Assembly (NCBI GenBank): GCA_039961675.1
Contig: JABRWC010000040.1
Location: 1 to 36,100 of the forward strand
Length of the DNA: 36,100 bases
Source: JABRWC01 sp039961675
GTDB taxonomy: Bacteria; Planctomycetota; Phycisphaerae; UBA1845; Fen-1342
Direction: 5' to 3'
A model generated the notes under the pieces. The model was not told the DNA's origin. It saw only the letters and a program-made list of their open reading frames with translations, and ran no database searches. A program made the position numbers and the translations under genes. This document shows, piece by piece, positions 1 to 7,570 of this stretch (the first letter of the stretch is position 1; each line of letters starts with the position of its first letter).

Positions 1-479
1 AACGCCAGACCCAGCAGCACGACCACGCCGTCCAGGCCGGCGATCAGCCACAGTTCGTCGCGCGGGACCATCAGGATGTTGCCGAACAGATAGCTCATCA
101 GGTCGACCGCGTACCCTGGCGTCGCATAGATGAACAGCACGCCCGCGGCCATGCCGATGGCCCACAGGGCGCCGATGACGGTGTCCTCGCGCTGCCTGGC
201 ACGCAAGCTGACCAGCCCGATGGTCAGCGCTGCGGCGATGGCCGAGACGATTGCGCCATAGAGCGGGTCCAACCACTCCCAACCGAGCGCGACCTGCGCG
301 TAGCGCGCGGCGCCGATCCCGCCCAGCACGCAATGCGCGATTCCGCCGGCGATGTACGTGATGCGCCGCACGACCACGTACGTCCCGACCACGCCGCACG
401 CGACGCTCGCCAGCAGCCCGCTGATCAGCGCAGTTTGCAGGAACGGATAGCGCTGCACGTCAGAAAGGAACTCGATCAC
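1..479 (-). CDS. znuB: Metal ABC transporter permease, ZnuB/MntB type (partial)
   Basis: This is the membrane channel subunit of a zinc/manganese-type ABC importer of the ABC-3 permease family; it would carry metal across the inner membrane. The 159 residues in view are mostly hydrophobic segments. The N-terminal part contains GLLASVACGVVGTYVVVRR followed by ITYIAGGIAHCVLGGIG, which matches the conserved start of ZnuB/TroC permeases. The chosen start is a GTG at 479-477 whose last two bases lie inside the stop codon of the upstream ATPase gene (GTGA overlap), so the two are translationally coupled. The C-terminal part runs off the left edge. The family is clear; the metal (Zn or Mn) is inferred from the neighbours. 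Confidence 0.9.
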   Translation of the reverse strand, partial: MIEFLSDVQRYPFLQTALISGLLASVACGVVGTYVVVRRITYIAGGIAHCVLGGIGAARYAQVALGWEWLDPLYGAIVSAIAAALTIGLVSLRARQREDTVIGALWAIGMAAGVLFIYATPGYAVDLMSYLFGNILMVPRDELWLIAGLDGVVVLLGLA

Positions 480-1312
480 CGCGGCGCCCTCGCATCCGTC
501 GCGTTGCGCGGCGCCTCAGACGGGCAGGTCTCGCAGTTGGCGTGCGCGTGCGGATGATCGTGCTCGTGCGGCACCAGGCGGATTTCGCGCCCGAACAGGT
601 TCCGGATGACCTCGTGCGTAATCTCCGCGCCGCTGTGCGTGTGCACAGTGCGGTTCACGCAGATCGCCGTCTGCACGTACTTGGAGACGTACGCCACGTC
701 GTGCGAGACCATGATGACGGTCAGCCGGCGGTTCAGCTCCCGCAGCAGGTCATAAAGCTGCTCCTCCACCTGGATGTCCAGGTTCGCGGTCGGCTCGTCG
801 AGCATCAGGATTTCCGGCCGGCACGCCAGCGCCCGGGCGATCAGCACCCGGCGCCGCTCGCCGCCGGAAAGCGCGCTGAACGGTCGCCGCACAAAGCCCA
901 GCATCCCGACCTCGCGCAGCGCCTGCTCGGCGACGGCCCGGTCGGCCCGGCGGAACGGCCCGAAGCGGCGCGTCTCGCCCAGCCGCCCCATCAGCACCAC
1001 GTCGCGGACCGTGACCGGGAATTGCAGGTCGAACTGCGTGTGCTGCGGGAGGTACCCCACGCGGCGGCACGCGTTCCGCGGCGCGTCGCCGAGCACGCGC
1101 ACCGCGCCGCGCGCCGGTGCAATCAGCCCCAGCATGAGCTTGAGCAGCGTGGATTTGCCGCCGCCGTTGGGTCCGACGATGCAGGCGAACTCCCCGCCGC
1201 GCACCGTCAGATTCACGTTTTCCAGCACGGGCGGACCGTCGTACGAGAACGAAACGCCGCGAAGCTCGACGGCCGCGACGCTCGATTCGGGTTGTTCGCA
1301 ATCGGCGCTCAT
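476..1312 (-). CDS. znuC: Metal ABC transporter ATP-binding protein, ZnuC type
   Basis: This is the cytoplasmic ATPase that powers the neighbouring metal permease. It has a Walker A motif (GPNGGGKST), a Q-loop region (GYLPQHTQF), the ABC signature LSGGERRRVLIARAL and a Walker B (ILMLDEPTANLD), followed by the switch histidine in VSHDVAYVS, all in the usual order for a 278-residue protein. The C-terminal tail is rich in His and Cys (HEHDHPHAHANCETC), a plausible metal-binding extension seen in some ZnuC-like proteins. It starts with ATG 10 bases after the binding-protein gene ends and overlaps the permease start, so the operon order is regulator, binding protein, ATPase, permease. The tail favours zinc as substrate, but this is inferred. 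Confidence 0.93.
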   Translation of the reverse strand: MSADCEQPESSVAAVELRGVSFSYDGPPVLENVNLTVRGGEFACIVGPNGGGKSTLLKLMLGLIAPARGAVRVLGDAPRNACRRVGYLPQHTQFDLQFPVTVRDVVLMGRLGETRRFGPFRRADRAVAEQALREVGMLGFVRRPFSALSGGERRRVLIARALACRPEILMLDEPTANLDIQVEEQLYDLLRELNRRLTVIMVSHDVAYVSKYVQTAICVNRTVHTHSGAEITHEVIRNLFGREIRLVPHEHDHPHAHANCETCPSEAPRNATDARAPR

Positions 1313-1322
1313 GACGGGGACC

Positions 1323-2366
1323 TCATGGATGCTCGGTTCGCTGCGCCTCGGCGGCGGCCAGCGCCTGCTCCAGCGCGGCGGCGAGCTCGTCCATCGCCGC
1401 CAGCCAGTCGCGCGGCTGCGGGTCGAGCGGCACGACCGAGGCGCCGATCGCCCGCGCGACGGCCTCGGCGGCGGCCTTCGAATACTGCGGCTGATAGAAG
1501 ATCACCTTCGTTCCGGCCGCCCGGGCGCGCTCGATAAGCTGCGCCAGGGCGCGTGGTCCCGGTTCCTTGCCCTCGATTTCGATCGGCGCCTGCTTCAGGC
1601 CATAGGCGTCGGCGAAATACCCGTACGCCGGGTGAAACACGTAGAACTCGCGGCCGCGATACGGGGCGAGTAGCTTGCTGAGACGCTCGTGCAGGTGGTC
1701 CAGGTTGGCGGCGAACGCGGCGAAGTTCCGTTCAAACTCTGCGCTGTGCTGTGGCGCGAGGCGCGCGAGCGCGTCGCACATGGTGCGCGCCTGCCGTTTG
1801 ACGCGCAGCGGGTCCAACCAGATGTGCGGATCGACGGCGCCCGCCGATTCGTCCGACACCGACTCCGCGCGCTGCGGCACGTCGTGGCCCTGTGCGTTTT
1901 CGTGCTCGTGCGCGTCGGCGGCCGATTCCGCCGGCGTCAGGCGGCGAAGCTCGATCCCCGCGCGGGTGTCGACGATTTCCGGCCCCGACTCGCCGCGCGG
2001 CAGCTTTGCCAGCAGCACCGATTCAAACGGGATTCCCACTGTGAAGTAGACGCGCGCTTGTGCCAATTGGGCCGCCTGCCGCGGAGTAGGCTCGAACGTG
2101 TGCGGCGACTGGCCGGGACCGACCAGGCACTCGACGCGCACGTTCGCCCCGCCCACGCGCTCGGCGAAGTACGCCTGCGGCGCGACGGAGACGAGCACGA
2201 GCAGCGGCGGTTCCGCGCCGTTCGCGGCCTGCGTCGCAGAAGCGCTCGCCGGTTGTGGCGCGGGGCCGCGTTCGCACCCGGACAGCCACAGCGCGGCGGC
2301 GAGCATGAGCGGGAGCGTCGCCTTCGTCGAACGAAGAGGCAGCGCCATTGCGCAGCGCGTGAACAT
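1323..2366 (-). CDS. znuA: Metal-binding lipoprotein, ZnuA/TroA family (SBP cluster A-I)
   Basis: This is the periplasmic solute-binding component that captures Zn or Mn and delivers it to the ZnuB-like permease. The 347-residue protein has a lipoprotein signal with lipobox LWLSGC (Cys31). Expected metal ligands are visible: His89 in SPHTFEPT, His181 in PHIWLDP, and a His in the FHPAYGYFA motif about 60 residues later. Between the first two lies an acidic/His-rich loop (DAHEHENAQGHD, about 151-163), a feature of zinc-specific ZnuA proteins more than of Mn-specific ones. Its ATG shares one base with the stop codon of the regulator upstream (TGATG), so translation is coupled. The family is certain and the zinc preference likely. 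Confidence 0.93.
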   Translation of the reverse strand: MFTRCAMALPLRSTKATLPLMLAAALWLSGCERGPAPQPASASATQAANGAEPPLLVLVSVAPQAYFAERVGGANVRVECLVGPGQSPHTFEPTPRQAAQLAQARVYFTVGIPFESVLLAKLPRGESGPEIVDTRAGIELRRLTPAESAADAHEHENAQGHDVPQRAESVSDESAGAVDPHIWLDPLRVKRQARTMCDALARLAPQHSAEFERNFAAFAANLDHLHERLSKLLAPYRGREFYVFHPAYGYFADAYGLKQAPIEIEGKEPGPRALAQLIERARAAGTKVIFYQPQYSKAAAEAVARAIGASVVPLDPQPRDWLAAMDELAAALEQALAAAEAQRTEHP

Positions 2367-2698
2367 CAGCCGGCGCTCCGCGGGGTCGCGGCGCGGCCGG
2401 CGGCACGCGCGTGTACAGCTCGCTCGCGCCGTCGCTCGCAGACCAGGTGCATCTCATGGCAATCGCCGCATTCCTCGAGCTCGTGGTGCCGCGCGAAGGC
2501 CTGCCAGTGCCGCCGCTGGTTCGGCGTGAGGAACCCGCGGCCCTTGCACAGCGGGCAGGTGTTCTCGAGTGCGGCGAGCACGGCGTTGCGGATGAATTCG
2601 GAGCGGTTCTCCACGCCGCGCATCGCGTCCAGCAGCGATTCGTCGGCCTTGAAGGTCACGATCTCGGAGCGTCGTGGAGCGCGGCGTGCGGCGATCAT
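2366..2698 (-). CDS. Ribbon-helix-helix regulator with Cys/His-rich metal-binding tail
   Basis: This 110-residue protein is probably the DNA-binding regulator of the metal-uptake operon it opens. Residues 11-45 fit a CopG/Arc ribbon-helix-helix: a short beta strand (SEIVTFKAD), then two helices (SLLDAMRGVE, NRSEFIRNAVLAAL). The rest is dense in potential zinc ligands: C48-x2-C51, H64, H71/H72, C77-x2-C80-H81, H84 and C87, resembling a small treble-clef or zinc-ribbon unit. A longer reading frame extends to 2908, but ATG 2698 has a strong Shine-Dalgarno (AGGAG about 9 bases upstream) and lies downstream of the palindromic operator. It is coupled to znuA by a one-base overlap. No Fur/Zur-type gene is seen here. 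That it senses metal is an inference. Confidence 0.8.
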   Translation of the reverse strand: MIAARRAPRRSEIVTFKADESLLDAMRGVENRSEFIRNAVLAALENTCPLCKGRGFLTPNQRRHWQAFARHHELEECGDCHEMHLVCERRRERAVHARAAGRAATPRSAG

Positions 2699-2751
2699 GG
2701 CGCGTCTCTCCTGTGCCGGCCAAGCGGAATCGCTTGTCTTCGGGCCGGCAA

Positions 2752-2766
2752 TAATACATTGTATTA
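2752..2766. promoter_or_regulatory. Perfect 15-bp palindromic operator of the metal-uptake operon
   Basis: TAATACATTGTATTA is a perfect inverted repeat (7-bp arms, 1-base centre) and an AT-rich island in very GC-rich DNA. It begins 54 bases upstream of the regulator's ATG and overlaps the best -10 candidate on the minus strand (TATTAT, 2756-2751; a weak -35, TTGTCG, lies at 2781-2776). This placement suits autorepression by the ribbon-helix-helix protein, whose family binds short inverted repeats as dimers of dimers. Which protein binds is inferred. Confidence 0.72.
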
Positions 2767-2900
2767 CGCTCCGGCCGACAAAGCCAATGGTGGGGATGCG
2801 AAATGCCGAAGGCGCACGTGTCTCGGTCAGGCTGCGACCGTGCCCGGGCGAGCCGCGATTTCGAGGGGGCGGGTGGTGAGCGTCAACGAGCGCGTCGGAA

Positions 2901-2944
2901 CCCCGCACGGCAGTGCGGGGCTGGCCCCTCGCTTCCGCGAGGGG
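2901..2944. repeat. Paired REP-like hairpins
   Basis: Two perfect hairpins lie side by side: CCCCGCAC-ggca-GTGCGGGG (2901-2920) and CCCCTCGC-ttcc-GCGAGGGG (2925-2944). Both have 8-bp stems and 4-base loops. They lie 50 bases past the lysA stop codon (lysA is on the minus strand), where they could act as a terminator, but there is no U-tract. The paired layout suggests a REP-type dispersed element. The rest of 2767-2994 shows nothing I recognise. Confidence 0.65.
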
Positions 2945-2994
2945 TTCGGATTGCCGGCGGGGTGCCCGCGCGCCCCCTGAGATTGCCCGGGGGG

Positions 2995-4272
2995 CTACAT
3001 GATCTCCGCCGCGACCAGGTCGTCGTACGTCTCGCGCCGGCGGATCAGCCGCGACTCGGCCCCCTCCACGAGCACTTCCGCGGCGCGCGGGCGCGAGTTG
3101 TACTGGCTGGCCATCACCATCGCGTACGCCCCTGCGGAAAAGACCGCCAGCAGGTCGCCGGCCTCCACGGGCGGCAGCGGGCGGTCCTGGGCCAGGAAAT
3201 CTCCGCTCTCGCAGACCGGACCGACGACATCCGAGCGCAGCAGTCCCGCGAACGGCTGCTCGGCGCCGCGCGAGCGCGGCGCAACAGTGCCCGCGTCAAC
3301 CGGCCAGACGAAGTGATACGCGCCATAGAGCGCCGGCCGGATCAGCTCGTTCATCGAGGCATCGACGATTACAAAGCGCTTCTCGCCCGAACTCTTCACG
3401 TGCAGCACGCGCGCCAGCAGCACCCCCGCGTTCGCCGCGATCGTGCGGCCCGGTTCCAGAATCACGCGCAGGCCGCGGCCCGCCAGCCGTGGAACGATCT
3501 CGCCCGCGTATGCGTCCCAGCCCGGCGCCTCGTCGCCGCGATAGTGCGCTCCGAACCCGCCGCCGATGTCCAGCGTGTCGATCGCCAGGCCGTCGCGGCG
3601 CAGCGAGTTGATCAGCTCCAGCCCGCGGTCGAGGCTGCGCCCGTAGGCCTCCACGTCGTGAACCGGCGAGCCGATGTGCAGGTGGATGCCGCGCAGCCGC
3701 ACCGGCGATTCCCGGCCGTGCCGGCGGAACACGTCCGCGGCGCGCTCCAGGTCCACGCCAAACTTGGTCTCCTTCTTGCCCGTCGTGGTGTAACGGTGCG
3801 TGTGCGGGTCCACGTCGGGGTTGACGCGCAGGGCCCCGTCGGCGGTGCGGCCTTGCGAAGCGGCCAGCGCGGCGAGCTGCTCCAACTCCGACTCGGACTC
3901 GACGTTGAACAGGCCGATTCTGGCCGCAAACGCTTCGAGGATTTCGCGCTTGGTCTTGCCTACGCCGGCGAAGACGATCTTCGACGGATCGGCGCCGGCC
4001 TGGAGAGCACGGTAGAGCTCGCCGCCGCTGACCACGTCGAAGCCGCTGCCGCGCTCGCGCAGCAAGCGGCAGATGTGCAGGTTTTGACAGCACTTGATCG
4101 AGTAACAGATGAGCGGGTCCAGCGCCGCGAAGGCCGACCGCAGCCGCTCGAAGTGGTCGATGAACGTGCGCTGCGAATAGACGTACAGCGGCGTGCCGAA
4201 GCGCTCGGCGAGCGCGGCCACGGGCACGGCCTCGCAGAACAGCGCTCCATCACGGTACTGGAATGCGTCCAT
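2995..4272 (-). CDS. lysA: Diaminopimelate decarboxylase
   Basis: This PLP enzyme converts meso-diaminopimelate to L-lysine, the last step of the DAP pathway, in the cytoplasm. It is 425 residues, normal for the family (fold III, Orn/DAP/Arg decarboxylase group 2). The PLP lysine is Lys60 in CYSIKCCQN. The barrel carries HLHIGSPV and the phosphate-binding GGGFG, then EPGRTIAANAG. The C-terminal beta domain has CESGD, with the catalytic Cys donated across the dimer, and the substrate/PLP tyrosine region GAYAMVMASQYNSRPR. The start is ATG 4272. It follows the GH13 gene on the same strand after 58 bases. No other lysine genes are nearby. Confidence 0.95.
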   Translation of the reverse strand: MDAFQYRDGALFCEAVPVAALAERFGTPLYVYSQRTFIDHFERLRSAFAALDPLICYSIKCCQNLHICRLLRERGSGFDVVSGGELYRALQAGADPSKIVFAGVGKTKREILEAFAARIGLFNVESESELEQLAALAASQGRTADGALRVNPDVDPHTHRYTTTGKKETKFGVDLERAADVFRRHGRESPVRLRGIHLHIGSPVHDVEAYGRSLDRGLELINSLRRDGLAIDTLDIGGGFGAHYRGDEAPGWDAYAGEIVPRLAGRGLRVILEPGRTIAANAGVLLARVLHVKSSGEKRFVIVDASMNELIRPALYGAYHFVWPVDAGTVAPRSRGAEQPFAGLLRSDVVGPVCESGDFLAQDRPLPPVEAGDLLAVFSAGAYAMVMASQYNSRPRAAEVLVEGAESRLIRRRETYDDLVAAEIM

Positions 4273-4330
4273 CGGTACGCCGGGTTCGCGTCACGCCGGC
4301 GCGGCCTGCCGCCGGCGCCACGCAGCGGGT

Positions 4331-6802
4331 TCAGTTCGATGCGCAGAGCACGACGCCGCCGATCGGCGGCAGCTTGATCCGCAGGTTCTTCCCGTCGAGC
4401 GTGGCCGCGTATTCCGACGGTCCGAAGACCGTGGACCAGTTCTGCGGCGATCGCTCGGGCAGCTTGACGGCGACTTCGCGCAACTCCGTGGAGGCGTTCA
4501 GTGCGACGATCAGCCGCTCGCGCGCATCGAAACGGGAGAAGACCCAAACGTCGGCGCGGTCGTCCGCGAGCAGCGACTGAAAATCGCCGGTGCGCAGGGC
4601 CGGATGCGCGTTGCGCAGCGCGATGGCGCGCTTGTAGAAGTCGAGCTGCTCCGTCATCACGAAGTTCTCGTCCGGCTTCTCGTACGGCTGAAGGTCCTCC
4701 CACAGCATCGGCTTGCGGCAGGTGGGATCGTCGGCGCCCCACATGCCCACCTCGTCGCCGTAGTAGATCATCGGGGCACCGATGTAGGTCATCTGAAGCA
4801 GCGCCAGAAGCCGCGCCCGCTGGTATTCCTCCGGCCCCGGCTTGGCGTCGTTGTACTTCGGGTTGCTGTCCTGCACACGGTTCTCGTGGTCGTACACCCG
4901 GTCCGGGTTCAGCGCCATGGATACGACGCGGTCGGTGTCGTGGCTGCCCACCAGGTTCTGGAGCACGTACGTGGCCGCCGCCGGGTACGCCAGCCGCAGC
5001 TCCGCCAGCCGGCGGTCGAGCTGCGTCGGGCGGATGCGCTTGGACTTGTTGAACAGCCATTCGATCGCCGGCTTTGCGAACTGGTAGTTCATAACGGCGT
5101 CGAAGTGTCGCCCATCGAGCCAGGCATCGGCGCGGTCCCAGATTTCCCCGGTGATGTACGCGTTGGGGTTCACGGATTTCACGACGCCGCGCCACTCGGC
5201 CCAGAACGGCATCGCGATCTCGTTCGGCACGTCGAGCCGCCAGCCGTCGATGCCGTCGCTCGGGTCGCCGTCGCCGTCGGGGTCCATCCAGCGCCGCGTG
5301 ACGTTGAAGACGTGCTGCTTGCAGCTTGCGCTCGCCAGCCCGTCAGCCGACTTCTTGAAGACCGGCAGTGAATCATGCCCGGCCCAACCGTTGTACTGGA
5401 ACGGCTCCCAGCTCGTGACGTCGAACCAGTCGGCGTAGCGCGAGTGCTTGCCGTTCTTCAGCACGTCCTGGAACGCCGGGTGCTGCCGCCCGACGTGGTT
5501 GAACACGCCGTCGATGATGACCTTGAAACCCTGCGCGTGTGCGGCTTTGAGGAACTCCAGGAACACGCGGTCGGAGCGCGTCCATTTCCACGTCGTCGGA
5601 TCCAGCAGGTCCTCGCTGGCGGCCACCTCGGCGTAGTCTCCCGGCGCGCCGAGGTGTTCATCCACGTGCAGGTAGTTCACGGCGTCGTACTTGTGGTGCG
5701 AGGGCGATTGGAAGATCGGGTTGAAGTACAACGCGTTGACGCCGAGGTCCTTCAGATACGGCAGCTTCTCCTGCACGCCCTGGAAATCGCCGCCGTAGAG
5801 CCGCGAGAACACGAAGTACTTGAAGAACGTCTGCCCGTCCTTGCCTTCCCATTCCGAGGGCGTGAACCACTCGCTGGTCCACGGGCGGACCGGGTTCGGG
5901 TCGTTGTCCTTGCTGCCGTTGCGGAACCGGTCCGGCATGATCTGGTACCAGACGGCGTTGCGGGCCCACTCCGGCGTGCGGAAGATCGTACCAGGCTCGA
6001 CTTTAGTCTTGTAGGTCATCGGGTCGCTCGCGCGCGTCGCGCCGTCGGTGAGAACGAATGTGTACTCCACTTCGCGGTCCGTCGCCGCGCCGCCTTCGCC
6101 TCCGGGCAGCGGCACATGGGCTTCCCACACCGTGAACAGCGGGTCCTCAAGCACGGAGTGCATCTCGCACATCGGCCCGTCACGCAGCGCGACGGCGATC
6201 TGCTCGACGTCGTGCGCGAGCGTGCGATAGCGGATTTCGACTTCGTCGCCGTCGAGCGGCTGGAAATATTGCGCCTGCGACGGCTGGTGCACCAGCCCGA
6301 TCGGCTCGATGCGGCCGTCGCCCACCTGTCCGTTGGACTCGGTCAGCGACGCCAGCTTACCGACGCGCAGCACGGAGTTGAACCCGCCGTGGTTGTCCGG
6401 TTCGGCCGCGGGGTTGAGCGGGTCCTGCACCCACGTCTGGTCGTCGAGCACGAACTTGTACTGGTACGTCCCCGCGCCGAGTTCGACCTGCGTCGTGTAA
6501 TGGCCTTCCGCGTCAGGGCCTTTCATGAGCAGCGCGGACTTGTTCCAACTGTTGAACGACGCCGCCAACGCGACCGTCCGCACCGGCCGGTCCGGCTTGT
6601 ACGTGAACGTCAGCCGCCAGATGCGCGGCTCGATCATCTCGCCCGCGATCGACGGCGGAATCAGCCCCACGTCGCGGCTGGCCGACTCGTTGAGCGGCGG
6701 GGCTGGTGGCCATTCGGCCGCGGCTGCGCAAACTGCGAGCCAGACGAGTGACGACACTACCGCGCGCCACGGGCTTCGAAGCTGATTGCCCCAGAACGTC
6801 AT
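4331..6802 (-). CDS. Secreted GH13 alpha-glucan hydrolase (neopullulanase/cyclomaltodextrinase-like)
   Basis: An exported glycoside hydrolase family 13 enzyme of 823 residues acting on alpha-1,4-glucans (starch, maltodextrins, possibly pullulan or cyclodextrin). ATG 6802 is preferred to an in-frame start at 6883 because it begins directly with a signal peptide (MTFWGNQLRSPW, then a hydrophobic run ending near CAAAA) and avoids overlap with the next gene. Residues about 55-150 look like a CBM48/AMPK-type glycogen-binding domain (ASFNSWNK, YQYKFVLDD). A second beta domain follows (about 165-270), then the TIM barrel from about 280. The catalytic set is intact: region I DGVFNH (about 431-436), nucleophile Asp524 in GWRLDVPNEI, acid/base Glu553 in ITGEIWD, and Asp622 in VGSHDTDR. 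Exact specificity cannot be told from sequence. Confidence 0.9.
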   Translation of the reverse strand: MTFWGNQLRSPWRAVVSSLVWLAVCAAAAEWPPAPPLNESASRDVGLIPPSIAGEMIEPRIWRLTFTYKPDRPVRTVALAASFNSWNKSALLMKGPDAEGHYTTQVELGAGTYQYKFVLDDQTWVQDPLNPAAEPDNHGGFNSVLRVGKLASLTESNGQVGDGRIEPIGLVHQPSQAQYFQPLDGDEVEIRYRTLAHDVEQIAVALRDGPMCEMHSVLEDPLFTVWEAHVPLPGGEGGAATDREVEYTFVLTDGATRASDPMTYKTKVEPGTIFRTPEWARNAVWYQIMPDRFRNGSKDNDPNPVRPWTSEWFTPSEWEGKDGQTFFKYFVFSRLYGGDFQGVQEKLPYLKDLGVNALYFNPIFQSPSHHKYDAVNYLHVDEHLGAPGDYAEVAASEDLLDPTTWKWTRSDRVFLEFLKAAHAQGFKVIIDGVFNHVGRQHPAFQDVLKNGKHSRYADWFDVTSWEPFQYNGWAGHDSLPVFKKSADGLASASCKQHVFNVTRRWMDPDGDGDPSDGIDGWRLDVPNEIAMPFWAEWRGVVKSVNPNAYITGEIWDRADAWLDGRHFDAVMNYQFAKPAIEWLFNKSKRIRPTQLDRRLAELRLAYPAAATYVLQNLVGSHDTDRVVSMALNPDRVYDHENRVQDSNPKYNDAKPGPEEYQRARLLALLQMTYIGAPMIYYGDEVGMWGADDPTCRKPMLWEDLQPYEKPDENFVMTEQLDFYKRAIALRNAHPALRTGDFQSLLADDRADVWVFSRFDARERLIVALNASTELREVAVKLPERSPQNWSTVFGPSEYAATLDGKNLRIKLPPIGGVVLCASN

Positions 6803-6875
6803 TTTGAGGCCGCTTGCGGCCGAAGAATCTCTACCGCAACCGGTGCCTGCCAGAGATGTCAACACGTCGTCGCCC

Positions 6876-7187
6876 TCACGCATCCGCGGATCTCGGCGCT
6901 TCGAACCACTCGTCGGCCAATTCCCGCCAGCCCGGGTTCAAGGATTTAATCAAAGCGACTTTCCGCTCGCGTCGCCAGCCCTTGAGCGGTTTTTCGCGTT
7001 CGATGGCGCTGCGCGCCGTGGGGTATTCCTCGAAGTACGCCAATCGTGCGACGTGGCGGTGGCGCGTGATCGAACCGCCCCCATCGCTCTTGTGTTGCGC
7101 CACGCGTCGCACGAGGTCCGACGTCATTCCCACGTGCAGAGTGCGCGTCAGGATGGTCATGATGTAGACCCGGTAGCGGCGCGGCAT
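6876..7187 (-). CDS. GIY-YIG nuclease superfamily protein (UPF0213/URI type)
   Basis: A 103-residue single-domain GIY-YIG protein. The N-terminal pair of motifs is degenerate: VYIM in place of GIY and HVGMT in place of YIG. The following conserved parts are present: SDLVRRVAQHK with the Arg, and the Glu region in AIEREKPLKGWRRERKVALI. Such short proteins are common and usually of unknown role; nuclease activity is not established here because the first motif departs from consensus. The start is ATG 7187. Its end lies 73 bases upstream of the GH13 start, on the same strand. Confidence 0.85.
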   Translation of the reverse strand: MPRRYRVYIMTILTRTLHVGMTSDLVRRVAQHKSDGGGSITRHRHVARLAYFEEYPTARSAIEREKPLKGWRRERKVALIKSLNPGWRELADEWFEAPRSADA

Positions 7188-7363
7188 TGTGCGAGCTCCA
7201 CGTCGCCGGCGCAGAGATGCTTCAGCCGCTCCGCGGCGTCAGCATGACGCCACGTGGCGGTTGTTCGAAAGGTCGACCTGGCGCACGGCGTCGGAGCGTG
7301 CGCCGTGCTGCTCGGTATCCTCGTGTAGTGCTTCGATGAAACCTGCAATTGTCCCGGCTGGTA

Positions 7364-7402
7364 CGGGCCTCTGGCCCATCACCGCGGCGGGCCAGAGGCC
7401 CG
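7364..7402. repeat. Perfect 14-bp inverted repeat (REP-like hairpin)
   Basis: CGGGCCTCTGGCCC (7364-7377) and GGGCCAGAGGCCCG (7389-7402) form a perfect 14-bp stem with an 11-base loop. It lies in the 383-base divergent gap between the GIY-YIG gene and the sugar importer, upstream of the importer promoter. There is no U-tract, so a REP-type element is more likely than a terminator. No small gene is supported elsewhere in 7188-7570. Confidence 0.7.
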
Positions 7403-7471
7403 CGCTGTCCGTGAGCACGAAATTCTGAGGCACTACACTCGCCAGCCCCGTCCGGTAAGCTCGCCCAAAGT

Positions 7472-7500
7472 TTGCCGCCCGCAACGGGCCGAATTATATT
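7472..7500 (+). promoter_or_regulatory. Predicted sigma70-type promoter of the sugar ABC importer
   Basis: TTGCCG (7472-7477), a 17-base spacer and TATATT (7495-7500) form a good promoter on the plus strand. The -10 is an AT island in GC-rich sequence. Transcription would begin near 7507, giving a leader of about 64 bases to the TTG start at 7571. Sequence evidence only. Confidence 0.5.
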
Positions 7501-7570
7501 CGCGCCTGCCGCCCTGCCCAGCGTCGGGCGGGCGCGGCCGCCCCTACATCGCCTGCATATGTAGCGCTGC

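Noticed and set aside
2699..2908. Extension of the ribbon-helix-helix frame upstream to 2908
   Set aside because: It would translate through the promoter and palindrome, and ATG 2698 has a strong ribosome binding site.
2803..4377. A 524-codon plus-strand frame across lysA
   Set aside because: Antisense to lysA, which has all catalytic motifs; the product is Arg/Ala-rich without domains.
6803..6883. 27-residue N-terminal extension of the GH13 enzyme
   Set aside because: It would bury the signal peptide inside the protein and overlap the GIY-YIG gene; ATG 6802 fits export.
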